Positions 17,070 through 26,722 of a DNA stretch of 58,205 bases are shown piece after piece. The stretch lies in assembly GCA_018666805.1 (NCBI GenBank), contig JABIXB010000057.1, forward strand, positions 1 through 58,205, written 5' to 3'. The DNA comes from Rhodospirillaceae bacterium (GTDB lineage Bacteria; Pseudomonadota; Alphaproteobacteria; UBA828). Numbering within the stretch: position 1 is the stretch's first letter; every line of letters begins with the position of its first letter. The notes under the pieces were generated by a model. The model did not search any database and was not told where the DNA came from. It saw nothing but the letters and a program-made list of their open reading frames with translations. Position numbers and translations under genes: made by a program.

Positions 17070-17537
17070 CTATTTCTTTTTGCGAAACGGCTCGTGACAA
17101 CCTCCGCACGCCTTACCGACCGCGCCGGCGGCTGCGCCGACAGCGGCGATATCACCGGAACTGGCGGCCGCCGCGAGATCGGCGGCGGCGGTTTGCAGGG
17201 CCTTCGCCGCAGCCTGAAACTTCGGCCAATCCTGCCAGATCGACGGCAACGCGCCGGTATCGCCGCTGCCGCTTCCTTCAGGAAAAATATCCGGCATCAT
17301 CGCGGCGCCGTCGGCAATGGCGCGCGCATGGGCGGCGATATGCCCGGCGTAGGATGTCTCGCCCTTCAACACGCTGAAAATGGCGGTAATGTGCGAGGCG
17401 TTGGCGACCATCACCTGTTTGCGGTATTTGATGACATTGGCCGCATCATCGGCGGCGGCGGCGGTTTGCGGAAGTGAGGCAAAACCAACGGCGCCGAGCA
17501 ACACAAGCGCCAAACCAATCCTTGATAAACGAAACAT
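17070..17537 (-). CDS. Class II cytochrome c (cytochrome c' type)
   Basis: A 155-residue periplasmic protein with a signal peptide ending about AAAAD (residue 29) and a single haem site at the very C-terminus, CGGCH (residues 144-148). C-terminal haem attachment and a four-helix pattern are the marks of cytochrome c'/c556. The N-terminal helix carries YRKQVMVANASHITAI: cytochromes c556 have a Met ligand here, and Met is present. This makes a low-spin c556-like electron carrier likelier than a gas-binding c', but that is inference. It is the first gene of a probable two-gene unit with the dihaem cytochrome. Confidence 0.88.
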   Translation of the reverse strand: MFRLSRIGLALVLLGAVGFASLPQTAAAADDAANVIKYRKQVMVANASHITAIFSVLKGETSYAGHIAAHARAIADGAAMMPDIFPEGSGSGDTGALPSIWQDWPKFQAAAKALQTAAADLAAAASSGDIAAVGAAAGAVGKACGGCHEPFRKKK

Positions 17538-17690
17538 TGTTCCCTCCCCTGTTTGCGCAATAGACGAACGCTAACCGCGCCCGATGGCGCGGTAAAGCGG
17601 CGTCACCGCTGCGCTCGATCATCTTATCGTGATGAGGGCATTAGGGACAAAAATAATGCTTGGGACTGGCGCCCGGTGCGCCGGCACTGT

Positions 17691-18287
17691 ATGACCGGGC
17701 GCATGGAAGAAATCAAAGCGCTTTGCGTCTATTGCGGCTCGCAAAAAGGCACGGATCCACGTTATGCCGAACTTGCCCGCACTCTTGGCGTAGACTTGGC
17801 CAGGCGCGGCATCACCCTGATCTACGGCGCCGGCGGCATCGGCCTGATGAATGAGGTTGCCGATGCCGTTCTCGCCGCTGAGGGGCAGGTGGTCGGTATC
17901 ATTCCCGAACACCTGGCACGCGCCGAAGTGCAACATGACGGTCTCAGCGAGATCGTCATTGTCGACAGCATGCATGAGCGCAAGCAGATCATGTTCGAGC
18001 GCGCCGATGGCTTTGTTGTTTTGCCGGGCGGGCTCGGCACGCTCGACGAATTTTTCGAAATATTGACCTGGCGCCAGATCGGCTTGCACGATAAACCGGT
18101 GGTTATTCTCGATTGCGCCGGCTATTGGGCGCCGCTCAAAACACTGTTGGACCAGGTCGTGAGCCAGGGGTTTGCGCCACCTTCGTCGCACGATCTTTAC
18201 CACTTTGCCGATAGCGTCGCGCAATTGTTCGATATTCTTGAAGCTGCGCCGGAGCCCTCGCTTTCAGCACCGACTGAGCGATTTTGA
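17691..18287 (+). CDS. LOG-family nucleotide 5'-monophosphate phosphoribohydrolase
   Basis: About 198 residues with a Rossmann-like fold; the family releases the base from nucleoside monophosphates, including cytokinin precursors. The diagnostic PGGLGTLDEFFE motif is present, with MHERK upstream and the front FCGS-type CVYCGSQKG. ATGs at 17691 and 17703 are both possible, and neither has a strong ribosome site; the frame open from 17553 is too long for the family. The product could be a purine or pyrimidine nucleotide nucleosidase in salvage; cytokinin production cannot be claimed from sequence alone. It is divergent from the cytochrome pair and upstream of icd. Confidence 0.9.
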   Translation: MTGRMEEIKALCVYCGSQKGTDPRYAELARTLGVDLARRGITLIYGAGGIGLMNEVADAVLAAEGQVVGIIPEHLARAEVQHDGLSEIVIVDSMHERKQIMFERADGFVVLPGGLGTLDEFFEILTWRQIGLHDKPVVILDCAGYWAPLKTLLDQVVSQGFAPPSSHDLYHFADSVAQLFDILEAAPEPSLSAPTERF

Positions 18288-18390
18288 CGCGGGGCCTTGA
18301 CCCGATAAACGCCGGTGCTATTGTGCCGGCCCTGTGCCCGTGTGGCGCACATTCACACATTATTTAGCCCAAAATTCCGGAGAGCCTTTA

Positions 18391-19605
18391 ATGGACAAGA
18401 TCAAGGTCGCGAACCCCGTGGTGGAACTCGATGGCGATGAGATGACGCGTATCATCTGGGCCTGGATCAAGGACCGCCTGATCCTGCCCTATCTCGATAT
18501 TGATCTCGCTTATTACGACCTCGGCATGGAATATCGCGACGAAACCGACGACCAAGTCACCATCGACGCGGCGGAAGCGATCAAAAAGCACGGCGTCGGC
18601 GTCAAATGCGCGACCATTACGCCAGATGAGGCCAGGGTTGAGGAATTCGGCCTCAAGAAAATGTGGCGCTCGCCGAATGGCACGATTCGCAACATCCTCG
18701 GCGGCACGGTCTTCCGCGAGCCGATCCTGTGCTCAAACATTCCGCGCCTGGTGCCGGGCTGGACCAAATCGATCGTTATCGGCCGCCATGCCTTCGGCGA
18801 CCAGTACCGCGCCACGGATTTTGTCGTGCCGGGCAAGGGCAAACTCACCGTCCGCTTCGAGCCGGAAGACGGCGGCGCGCCGATCGAGCATGAAGTGTTC
18901 AACTTCCCCGGCGGCGGCGTCGCCATGACCATGTACAATCTCGACGCCTCGATCCGCGATTTCGCCCGCGCCTGCATGGGATACGCTTTGAAGCGCGGCT
19001 GGCCGCTCTACATGTCGACCAAGAACACCATCCTCAAGGCCTATGACGGTCGCTTTAAGGATCTCTTCCAGGAAATCTTCGACGCCGAATTCAAAGCCGA
19101 TTTCGACAAAGCCGGACTGACCTACGAGCATCGCCTGATCGACGATATGGTGGCGGCGGCAATGAAATGGGAAGGCGGCTATGTCTGGGCCTGCAAAAAC
19201 TATGACGGCGATGTGCAGTCCGACACGGTGGCGCAGGGTTTCGGCTCGCTCGGCCTGATGACCTCGGTGCTGATGGCGCCGGACGGCAACACGATCGAGG
19301 CGGAAGCGGCGCACGGCACAGTGACGCGCCATTACCGCGCCTATCAGCGCGGCGAGGAAACCTCGACCAATCCGATTGCCTCGATCTTCGCCTGGTCGCG
19401 TGGCCTCAGCCACCGCGCCAAACTGGATGAGAACGACGCGCTGGCGCGCTTCGCTGAGACGCTGGAGAAGGCTTGTGTCGACACCGTCGAGGGCGGCGAG
19501 ATGACCAAGGATTTGGCGCTATTGGTGCCGGGCAAGCCGCAGCACCTCAACTCAAAGGATTTCCTCGAGGCGATCGCGCGCAAGCTCGAAGCCGCGATGA
19601 GTTAG
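18391..19605 (+). CDS. icd: NADP-dependent isocitrate dehydrogenase
   Basis: This 404-residue TCA-cycle enzyme oxidatively decarboxylates isocitrate to 2-oxoglutarate. The start at 18391 has GGAGAG eight bases upstream and gives the exact length of the dimeric type II enzyme of alphaproteobacteria and mitochondria. Visible motifs are [19 protein letters not shown] (substrate serine and phosphate loop), [22 protein letters not shown] (metal aspartates) and [23 protein letters not shown] (NADP site). The 103-bp gap upstream should hold its promoter. It ends 14 bp from the convergent alaS stop. It is soluble and cytoplasmic, and I see nothing unusual in it. Confidence 0.97.
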   Translation: MDKIKVANPVVELDGDEMTRIIWAWIKDRLILPYLDIDLAYYDLGMEYRDETDDQVTIDAAEAIKKHGVGVKCATITPDEARVEEFGLKKMWRSPNGTIRNILGGTVFREPILCSNIPRLVPGWTKSIVIGRHAFGDQYRATDFVVPGKGKLTVRFEPEDGGAPIEHEVFNFPGGGVAMTMYNLDASIRDFARACMGYALKRGWPLYMSTKNTILKAYDGRFKDLFQEIFDAEFKADFDKAGLTYEHRLIDDMVAAAMKWEGGYVWACKNYDGDVQSDTVAQGFGSLGLMTSVLMAPDGNTIEAEAAHGTVTRHYRAYQRGEETSTNPIASIFAWSRGLSHRAKLDENDALARFAETLEKACVDTVEGGEMTKDLALLVPGKPQHLNSKDFLEAIARKLEAAMS

Positions 19606-19619
19606 AGTATTTGGCGGGA

Positions 19620-22265
19620 TTAGCGCTCCGCCAGCGCCTTTTCAATAGCTTCCAGGGCGGCGTCGGCCTGGGATCCGTCCGGGCCGCCGGCCTGGGCCAT
19701 GTCGGGCCGCCCACCGCCGCCCTTGCCGCCGAGTGCGGCAGCACCGGCGCGCACCAGATCGACGGCGCTGACCTTATCCGTTAGGTCGTCAGTGACGCCA
19801 ACCACCAGAGCGGCCTTGCCGTCACTGACAGTGACGACGGCGCAGACACCCGAACCGAGCTTCTTTTTAAACTCATCGACCATGGATTTCAGTTCGCGCG
19901 GCGGCGTGCCGTCGAGACGGCGCGGCAGATAGGCGATGCCGCCGGCATCGCGTGACTCCACCGCCTCACCGCCACCGCCGCCAACGGCCACCTGCTTACG
20001 CAGGTCACGCAACTCGCGCTCGAGCTGGCGGCGTTCGTCCAAAAGCGCCGCGATGCGCGGCGCAAGCTCGGCGGAGGTTGATTTGATCGCAGCACTTGCC
20101 GCCTCAAGGAGGTTGCCTTGCTCCTGCGCATACAGGCGCGCCGCTTCACCGCTAAGCGCTTCAATGCGGCGCACGCCGGCCGCCACGGCAGCTTCGGAGG
20201 TGATGGTAAACATGCCAATATCTCCGGTGCGCCCGACATGGGTACCGCCGCAGAGCTCGACCGAATAGGGCGTGTCGTCCCCTCCTCCCATCGAAACAAC
20301 GCGCACTTCCTCGCCATACTTTTCACCGAACAGCGCCAGCGCGCCATTCTCGACCGCCTCGTCCGGCGTCATCAGGCGGGTCGACAGAGCCGAGTTCTCG
20401 CGGATGCGCTGATTAACTTCTGCTTCGACCGCATTGCGCTCATCATCGCTCATGGGTTTGGGGTGGCTGATGTCGAAGCGTATGCGGTCCGGCGCCACGA
20501 GCGAACCTTTTTGCGTCACATGCTCTCCCAAATGACGGCGCAGGGCGGCATGCAGCAAGTGGGTGACCGAGTGGTTGGCGCGGAGGCCTGCGCGGCGCGG
20601 TGCATCAACGGTGAGGGTCAAGGCTTCGCCTATCGTAAAGGTGCCGCTCTCGACCTCGCCAAAATGTACGATCACATCACTGGCGCGCTTTTGCGTATCC
20701 GTGACCTTGAAGCGTGCGCCATCGGCCGAGACGATTTCGCCGCAATCACCCATCTGGCCGCCGGACTCGCCATAGAACGGGGTCTGGTTGACGACCAGGG
20801 CGATTTCCGTCCCGTCTTCGGCATTCGTTACTTCGGCGCCATCCCGCACCAGGGCCGAAACGACACCCTCGGCACTCGTCATTTCATAGCCGAGAAATTC
20901 GCTCGCGCCGATTTTTTCGCGGACTTCGAACCACACCCGGTCGGTCGCGGCATCGCCCGAACCGGCCCAGGCTTTCCGTGCTTCGGCGCGCTGGCGCTCC
21001 ATGGCGGCGTCGAAACCGGCATTATCGACCTCGCGGCCCTCACGGCGTAGCGCATCCTGGGTGAGGTCAAGCGGAAAGCCATAGGTGTCATAAAGCTGAA
21101 AGGCGACATCGCCGGGCAGCGCCGCGCCGTCACCGAGCTTGGCCGTCGCCGAGCCAAGCAGTTTCAGGCCGCGCGCCAGGGTCTGCTTGAAACGGGTTTC
21201 TTCGAGTTTCAGGGTCTCGGCGATCAGCGCCTCGGCGCGTGCCAATTCGGGGAAAGCCTGGCCCATCTCGCCGACCAGAATCGGCACCAGTTGCCACATT
21301 AACGGGTCCTTGCAGCCCATCTGATGGGCGTAGCGCATGGCGCGGCGCATAATGCGGCGAAGCACATAGCCACGGCCTTCATTGGACGGCGTCACGCCGT
21401 CGGCGATAAGGAACGAACTGGCGCGCAAATGATCGGCAATAACGCGGTGCGAAACCGTGTGGTCGCCGCCGGCCGGCGTGTTCGATATTTCGGCGCTGGC
21501 GGCAATTAAACTGCGAAACAGGTCGGTATCATAATTGTCATGCTCGCCCTGCAGAATGGCGGCGATACGCTCGAGACCCATGCCGGTATCGATCGAGGGT
21601 TTGGGCAGATCGACACGCTCGTCGAGAGTGACCTGCTCAAACTGCATAAACACCAAATTCCAGATCTCGACGAAGCGGTCGCCATCCTCGTCCTGGCTGC
21701 CGGGCGGGCCGCCGGGGATGTCGGCGCCATGGTCGTAGAAAATTTCGGAACAGGGGCCGCAAGGGCCGGTATCGCCCATCGCCCAGAAATTGTCCGATGT
21801 CGGGATACGGATGATCTTATGCTCCGGCAGGCTGGCGACTTTGCCCCACAAATCAAACGCGTCATCGTCTTCCGCATAAACCGTGACCAGCAGGCGCTCC
21901 GCATCGAGACCGAATTCCTTGGTCACCAAATTCCAGGCGAGCTCTATCGCGCGTTCCTTGAAATAATCACCAAAGGAAAAATTACCCAGCATCTCGAAGA
22001 AGGTGTGGTGGCGCGCGGTATAGCCAACATTGTCGAGGTCATTATGCTTGCCGCCGGCACGGACGCATTTTTGCGACGTCGCGGCACGCTGATAATCGCG
22101 CTTCTCAGCGCCGGTGAAGACATTCTTGAACTGCACCATACCGGCATTGGTGAACATCAATGTCGGGTCGTTGTGCGGCACCAGCGGGCTCGAGCTCACG
22201 ACCTCATGACCATTGGTGCGAAAATATTCAAGAAAATGGCTGCGTATATCGTTGACGCTTTGCAT
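19620..22265 (-). CDS. alaS: Alanyl-tRNA synthetase
   Basis: An 881-residue class II synthetase that charges tRNA-Ala. All domains are present: aminoacylation core starting IRSHFLEYF, with motif [11 protein letters not shown]; tRNA-recognition helices; editing domain with [12 protein letters not shown] (metal His pair) and [13 protein letters not shown] (Cys-His); and the C-terminal DHHA1/glycine-rich region. Length is normal (E. coli 876). The last gene of a recA-alaS pair, it lies 166 bp after the recA stop, with the recA terminator and a short GGCGGG/CCCGCC hairpin (22343-22361) between. It therefore probably has its own promoter in that gap. Confidence 0.97.
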   Translation of the reverse strand: MQSVNDIRSHFLEYFRTNGHEVVSSSPLVPHNDPTLMFTNAGMVQFKNVFTGAEKRDYQRAATSQKCVRAGGKHNDLDNVGYTARHHTFFEMLGNFSFGDYFKERAIELAWNLVTKEFGLDAERLLVTVYAEDDDAFDLWGKVASLPEHKIIRIPTSDNFWAMGDTGPCGPCSEIFYDHGADIPGGPPGSQDEDGDRFVEIWNLVFMQFEQVTLDERVDLPKPSIDTGMGLERIAAILQGEHDNYDTDLFRSLIAASAEISNTPAGGDHTVSHRVIADHLRASSFLIADGVTPSNEGRGYVLRRIMRRAMRYAHQMGCKDPLMWQLVPILVGEMGQAFPELARAEALIAETLKLEETRFKQTLARGLKLLGSATAKLGDGAALPGDVAFQLYDTYGFPLDLTQDALRREGREVDNAGFDAAMERQRAEARKAWAGSGDAATDRVWFEVREKIGASEFLGYEMTSAEGVVSALVRDGAEVTNAEDGTEIALVVNQTPFYGESGGQMGDCGEIVSADGARFKVTDTQKRASDVIVHFGEVESGTFTIGEALTLTVDAPRRAGLRANHSVTHLLHAALRRHLGEHVTQKGSLVAPDRIRFDISHPKPMSDDERNAVEAEVNQRIRENSALSTRLMTPDEAVENGALALFGEKYGEEVRVVSMGGGDDTPYSVELCGGTHVGRTGDIGMFTITSEAAVAAGVRRIEALSGEAARLYAQEQGNLLEAASAAIKSTSAELAPRIAALLDERRQLERELRDLRKQVAVGGGGGEAVESRDAGGIAYLPRRLDGTPPRELKSMVDEFKKKLGSGVCAVVTVSDGKAALVVGVTDDLTDKVSAVDLVRAGAAALGGKGGGGRPDMAQAGGPDGSQADAALEAIEKALAER

Positions 22266-22372
22266 GACAGAATCCGATTTAAGGCCCCGCTACCCTTAGG
22301 AGCGCCTGCTATTTAAAGGGCCTGGGTTGGCCTGTCCAGCATGGCGGGCAGAAAACCCGCCTGATTGGTAAG

Positions 22373-22405
22373 AAAGCCGCGCGGTTATTTGCACCGCGCG
22401 GCTTT
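22373..22405 (-). terminator. Intrinsic terminator after recA
   Basis: A 12-bp perfect stem, AAAGCCGCGCGG/CCGCGCGGCTTT, encloses a nine-base A+T-rich loop 27 bp after the recA stop. On the minus strand the stem ends in a short U-rich run. On the plus strand it is followed by CATTTTT, so it could work in both directions. It separates recA from alaS. Confidence 0.85.
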
Positions 22406-22431
22406 CATTTTTCGCATATGTGTGCCGGGAT

Positions 22432-23538
<1,107 letters not shown>

Positions 23539-23656
23539 CAGAACCTCCTTTATTTCATAGCTGGAGTGGGGTTGCAATACGGCCAATGTACATGATTTGT
23601 TCTCGTCCGCAAGAGAGTCGGAAAAGAAAATTATTAAACCATTGAAATAAAATGAA

Positions 23657-23690
23657 ATTATACTATACGTTCGACTCTTGTTCAGGGCAA
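23657..23690 (-). promoter_or_regulatory. recA promoter with alphaproteobacterial SOS box
   Basis: On the minus strand TTGCCC (23685-23690) and TATAGT (23662-23667) are separated by exactly 17 bp. A second -10-like TATAAT overlaps at 23657-23662. GAACAAGAGTCGAAC (23669-23683), which is GTTC-N7-GTTC on the other strand, occupies the spacer. That is the LexA site of alphaproteobacteria, and LexA bound there would block RNA polymerase. The recA ATG lies about 120 bp downstream. Confidence 0.88.
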
Positions 23691-23703
23691 TAAATTGAGC
23701 CAA

Positions 23704-24055
23704 AGGAACAAAATTGGCGGCGCGGTCGCGTGCTTCAGGCGAGCAGACTCCGGCGCCAACAATGGTATTTTACGTCGCGCAAACGGCGCCGCCCCTAGAA
23801 GCCAGAGCCAAGGTAAAATTCCTTTACATCGGCATTGTTGTTGAGTGCAATGTTGGTGTTTTGTTCCGCCAAAAGAATAGTCACGCCATTCGTTGCTTTT
23901 GTCATATGGAATTAGCGCGGGCAGTAAGAGGCCTGGAAGGTGGCTGAGAGTTTCTGTTGCGCAGTCAGACGATGCCATGCTTGATGGGCCCCTGCCGGGC
24001 GGCGCCATGCAAGCCTCCCCTGTACATACAAATAAACCGCGTAGCGGAGGCCCCG
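23704..24055. other. 352-bp gap with no gene seen
   Basis: Between the recA promoter and the DUF3237 gene I see no convincing coding frame, RNA gene or terminator. Two open frames cross it but lack ribosome sites and family resemblance. It should contain the DUF3237 promoter; the base composition is mixed, with a more A+T-rich stretch at 23810-23910. Confidence 0.5.
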
Positions 24056-24511
24056 ATGATCAAGACCGAACACCTTTTCACCATGCCTGTCGAAGTCGAA
24101 ATGCCGCTACAGATGGTTGGCCAAACACCGATCGGCGAGCGCCGCATTGCCAAGGTCACGGGCGGCACCTTCGAAGGGCCAAAGATGAAGGGCACGATCC
24201 TGCCCGGTGGTGGCGATTGGCTGTTGCTGCGGTCCGACGGCAGCCTGCAATTGGATGTCCGCGTAACCCTGCAGACGGACGACGATGCGCTGATCTATAT
24301 GACCTATCGCGGCTTCCGACATGGTCCGGCGGAAGTCATGGCGCGGCTCAACAAGGGTGAGGCCGTGGACCCAAGCGAATATTATTTCCGCGTTGCGCCT
24401 TTTTTTGAAACCGGAGCGGAAAAATACGATTGGCTCAACCGTATCGTAACAGTCGGCACCGGACACCGATTGGCCTCAGGGCCTGTCTATGAGGTGTTTC
24501 AAGTAATGTAA
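24056..24511 (+). CDS. DUF3237 (UPF0311) family protein
   Basis: A 151-residue protein, started at 24056 because CGGAGG lies six bases upstream; a longer frame from 23957 has no ribosome site. The family forms a single beta-barrel-like domain. Visible marks are GERRIAKVTGGTFEGPKMKGTILPGGGDW near the front, MTYRGFRHGP in the middle and YYFRVAPFFETGAEKYDWLNRIV towards the end. Some members are linked to aromatic or terpenoid metabolism, but no activity is established for the family. There is no signal sequence. It stands alone between recA and the convergent mlaC. Confidence 0.88.
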   Translation: MIKTEHLFTMPVEVEMPLQMVGQTPIGERRIAKVTGGTFEGPKMKGTILPGGGDWLLLRSDGSLQLDVRVTLQTDDDALIYMTYRGFRHGPAEVMARLNKGEAVDPSEYYFRVAPFFETGAEKYDWLNRIVTVGTGHRLASGPVYEVFQVM

Positions 24512-24576
24512 GCGGTGGGTTGAGGGCGGTTAGCGGCGCCTTATATTCGCGCCCAGCTAAATTTTCGCGCTACGTC

Positions 24577-25230
24577 TTATTTCCGCGCTTCGACCTGGGC
24601 GCGCAACTCATCAAGAAAGCCGTCCATGCCTTTGCGATTGATCACCGAGGCAAACTCGATACGGTGAGTATGCAGCATGCTGATACCCTCGACATTGATA
24701 TCGACAACCCGGTAGCTGCCCTCAATCACCCGCACGCGGTAATCCACCCCGATTGGCGGGTCGCCCGAGGGCCTGAGGATTCGCGTCCGCACAATCACAT
24801 CGCCATGCTTGTCCGATTCCATCGTCTCCATTATCTCGAAGGTCTCGCCATTGTATGAATCGAAACGGCTTGCATAGACGCGGACAATGAAATCAACAAA
24901 TATATCATTGTAGGCTTGGCGCTGCGCCTTCGTCGCGGACTTCCAATAGCGCCCTAAAACGAAGCGGCTAATGGTCCGGATGTGGAAAGCCTCGACGAGG
25001 ATATGGCGGAAAGCGGTTTCGCGTTCGGCAAAGGTGCTGCCTTCCTTGTCGCGCAACACATCGACGGCGCGAACGCCCAGGTCACGGATAAATTCACTTG
25101 CCTCACTGTCGGCGGCACGAGCCGAAACGCCCGCAGAGGAAAAAGAGAATGCCAATAAAACGAGCAAGGCAATGCCCTGCCGGCGCCCGGCCGTGGCGGC
25201 GCTAAGCGTCAAAACAGACAATGATCTCAT
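24577..25230 (-). CDS. mlaC: Phospholipid-binding periplasmic protein MlaC
   Basis: A 217-residue periplasmic carrier that shuttles phospholipid between the outer-membrane MlaA complex and the inner-membrane MlaFEDB transporter, keeping the outer leaflet free of phospholipid. The signal peptide is long (hydrophobic residues 17-37). The Tol_Tol_Ttg2 domain is marked by FRHILVEAFHIRTISRFVLGRYW, DFIVRVYASRFDSYNGE and VVDINVEGISMLHTHR. It follows mlaA closely on the same strand; the junction carries a tandem duplication. Other mla genes are absent from the window, as usual in alphaproteobacteria where mlaA and mlaC pair together. Confidence 0.92.
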   Translation of the reverse strand: MRSLSVLTLSAATAGRRQGIALLVLLAFSFSSAGVSARAADSEASEFIRDLGVRAVDVLRDKEGSTFAERETAFRHILVEAFHIRTISRFVLGRYWKSATKAQRQAYNDIFVDFIVRVYASRFDSYNGETFEIMETMESDKHGDVIVRTRILRPSGDPPIGVDYRVRVIEGSYRVVDINVEGISMLHTHRIEFASVINRKGMDGFLDELRAQVEARK

Positions 25231-25231
25231 T

Positions 25232-25296
25232 CTTTGCTCAATCTCATCGGAGGCTTGTGGCTTGCTTTATTCAATCTCATCGGAAGCTGTGGCTTG
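25232..25296. repeat. Tandem duplication of about 32 bp at the mlaA-mlaC junction
   Basis: Two adjacent copies, 33 bp at 25232-25264 and 32 bp at 25265-25296, match except for one indel and four substitutions. On the minus strand the upstream copy contains the last codons of mlaA and its TAA stop. The downstream copy repeats that sequence as non-coding spacer before the mlaC ATG. This looks like a fairly recent slippage event. Confidence 0.85.
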
Positions 25297-26091
25297 ATCA
25301 AATTCGTCGTCTGAATAATCTTCCAACGTGATACTGGGGATGGGCAAGGTCGGCGGTAATTCGCCATTGCGAACCTCGCCCGCCCGATGCTGGCGATAGA
25401 GCTCCCGCATGGCCGCGTAAAAATCAATCGAGGTTTCCTCAAGCGTATCCAGCTCATTTATAAACCTGGAGCGCACATCAATGCCGCGGGCAATCATGCG
25501 CTGATATTTTTCGTGGCTGCGCAGAGCCCGGGTAAATGGATCCATAAACCAATCCACCCCCATGCCAACAGCATCACGCGGATTGGACGGGCCAAACAAC
25601 GGCAATACCAGATAGGGCCCTTCGGCGACGCCCCATACGGCAAGCGTCTGGCCAAAATCCTCATCCGCCCGGGACAAACCAATGCCATCGGCGATATCGA
25701 AAATACCGCCCAGACCGATTGTCGAATTAAAGGCGAAACGGAGCATTGAGGTGACGGCGCGCTCCAAATTCCATTGCAGTAAGCCGTTGGCAAAATTAAC
25801 CGGTTCGCCCAAATTATTCAGCACATTGGTGACGCGCTCACGGCCCCATCTGGGCACCACGCCGACATACATCTCGGCCAAGGGCCCGAGCAACACACCA
25901 TCCAGGGTTCGATTAATTTCAAAGGTAATCCGGTTGATGTCCTCAAACGGGTCATTCACCGAATATTCTTCGTCGTCAAGACTTTCGGATGAGTTCGAAG
26001 ACGCGCAACCGGAAACCACACCAACCACCAGCAACATGGCTAGTACTTGCGTCCAGCGCCTATATTTTTTGGATGCCACGCGAAACGTCAA
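25267..26091 (-). CDS. mlaA: Outer-membrane lipoprotein MlaA (VacJ)
   Basis: A 274-residue outer-membrane lipoprotein that removes mislocalised phospholipid from the outer leaflet and passes it to MlaC. The lipobox VSGC puts the lipidated Cys at about residue 29. Family motifs are NDPFEDINRITFEINRTLD, VPRWGRERVTNVLNNLGEPVNF, LGGIFDIADGIGLSRADEDFGQTLAVWG and GPYLVLPLFGPSNPRDAVG. The C-terminus is acidic and slightly longer than in E. coli, ending in a segment that is duplicated after the stop. It is the first gene of the mlaA-mlaC pair; its promoter should lie in the gap upstream. Confidence 0.95.
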   Translation of the reverse strand: MTFRVASKKYRRWTQVLAMLLVVGVVSGCASSNSSESLDDEEYSVNDPFEDINRITFEINRTLDGVLLGPLAEMYVGVVPRWGRERVTNVLNNLGEPVNFANGLLQWNLERAVTSMLRFAFNSTIGLGGIFDIADGIGLSRADEDFGQTLAVWGVAEGPYLVLPLFGPSNPRDAVGMGVDWFMDPFTRALRSHEKYQRMIARGIDVRSRFINELDTLEETSIDFYAAMRELYRQHRAGEVRNGELPPTLPIPSITLEDYSDDEFDQATASDEIE

Positions 26092-26722
26092 ATGCCCGTC
26101 CTCAATATTTCAACCAGCCATAAATCCGGTTTGGATAAACCCAAGCGACACGAACCAATGGCCTTCATACCCCACCTCACGTCGACCCTACCGACAATAG
26201 GATAACGCCAAACTCTTTCAAATGTCTGATTTGCACCAAACCCGTGATTTTCGCAACAGTCGGAAGTCATGAAAACGCCAAAAATGCTCCAATCACGTTG
26301 CCTTCTCCCAGGCCGCCACGAATCCCCTGTTCAGTCCGTAAACCCGCCAGATGATTAGCATATCTCAAATCAAGAAACCAGCGCCGCAAAGAGCGAAACA
26401 CATCGACACGCTGATGAACACATCCGAATGTAACAATTATGTTACAGGTTCGGTTAATGCCGCATCAATTATTTTGGTTAACTCCTGCCAAGCCGGCCAT
26501 TGATCGCGAAAAATACGGTTAACATACTGAAAATACACAATATTTTTGTTACCATAAAAATGTCTCCGGATGATTTTCCGCTCAAATCGGAGTACTGGCG
26601 ACCTCCCGCTCACCCCGTTAAACAGCCGTCAACCAGCTTTTAACCATAGGTGTGTACAGTCATGTTTTGGCCGTACCATCGGCGAATCGACGCCCGGTAC
26701 AGGTAAGACTATTAAGAAAAAA
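26092..26722. other. 631-bp divergent intergenic region
   Basis: Between divergent mlaA and the GGDEF-EAL-like gene I see no gene with a ribosome site. The right half (26400-26560) is clearly A+T-rich and holds an operator-like palindrome at 26429-26446 and three GGTTAA(C) direct repeats at 26452, 26476 and 26517. The frame of the downstream gene is open from 26570, but the first part has a different composition and no ribosome site. Confidence 0.6.
26429..26446. promoter_or_regulatory. Operator-like palindrome TGTAACA-N4-TGTTACA
   Basis: Two perfect 7-bp inverted arms flank a four-base spacer, the form expected for a dimeric helix-turn-helix repressor or activator. It lies 294 bp upstream of the chosen start of the GGDEF-EAL-like gene. 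Three TTAA(C) motifs follow within 95 bp; TTAAC is a CtrA half-site in alphaproteobacteria, but the N7 spacing of a full CtrA box is absent. Confidence 0.55.

Noticed and set aside
20000..20050. G+C-rich short tandem patterns in alaS, murG and recN
   Set aside because: They reflect alanine, glycine and arginine codons, with no repeat structure beyond protein coding.
23539..23703. 55-residue N-terminal extension of RecA
   Set aside because: It reads through the promoter and the SOS box; GGAGG precedes the ATG at 23538.
23704..24055. 6S, 4.5S or tmRNA gene in the recA-DUF3237 gap
   Set aside because: None of the conserved motifs of these RNAs is present.
26570..26722. Longer GGDEF-EAL-like protein from 26570
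   Set aside because: No ribosome site is found and the extra residues do not look like a domain; the choice of 26723 is still uncertain.
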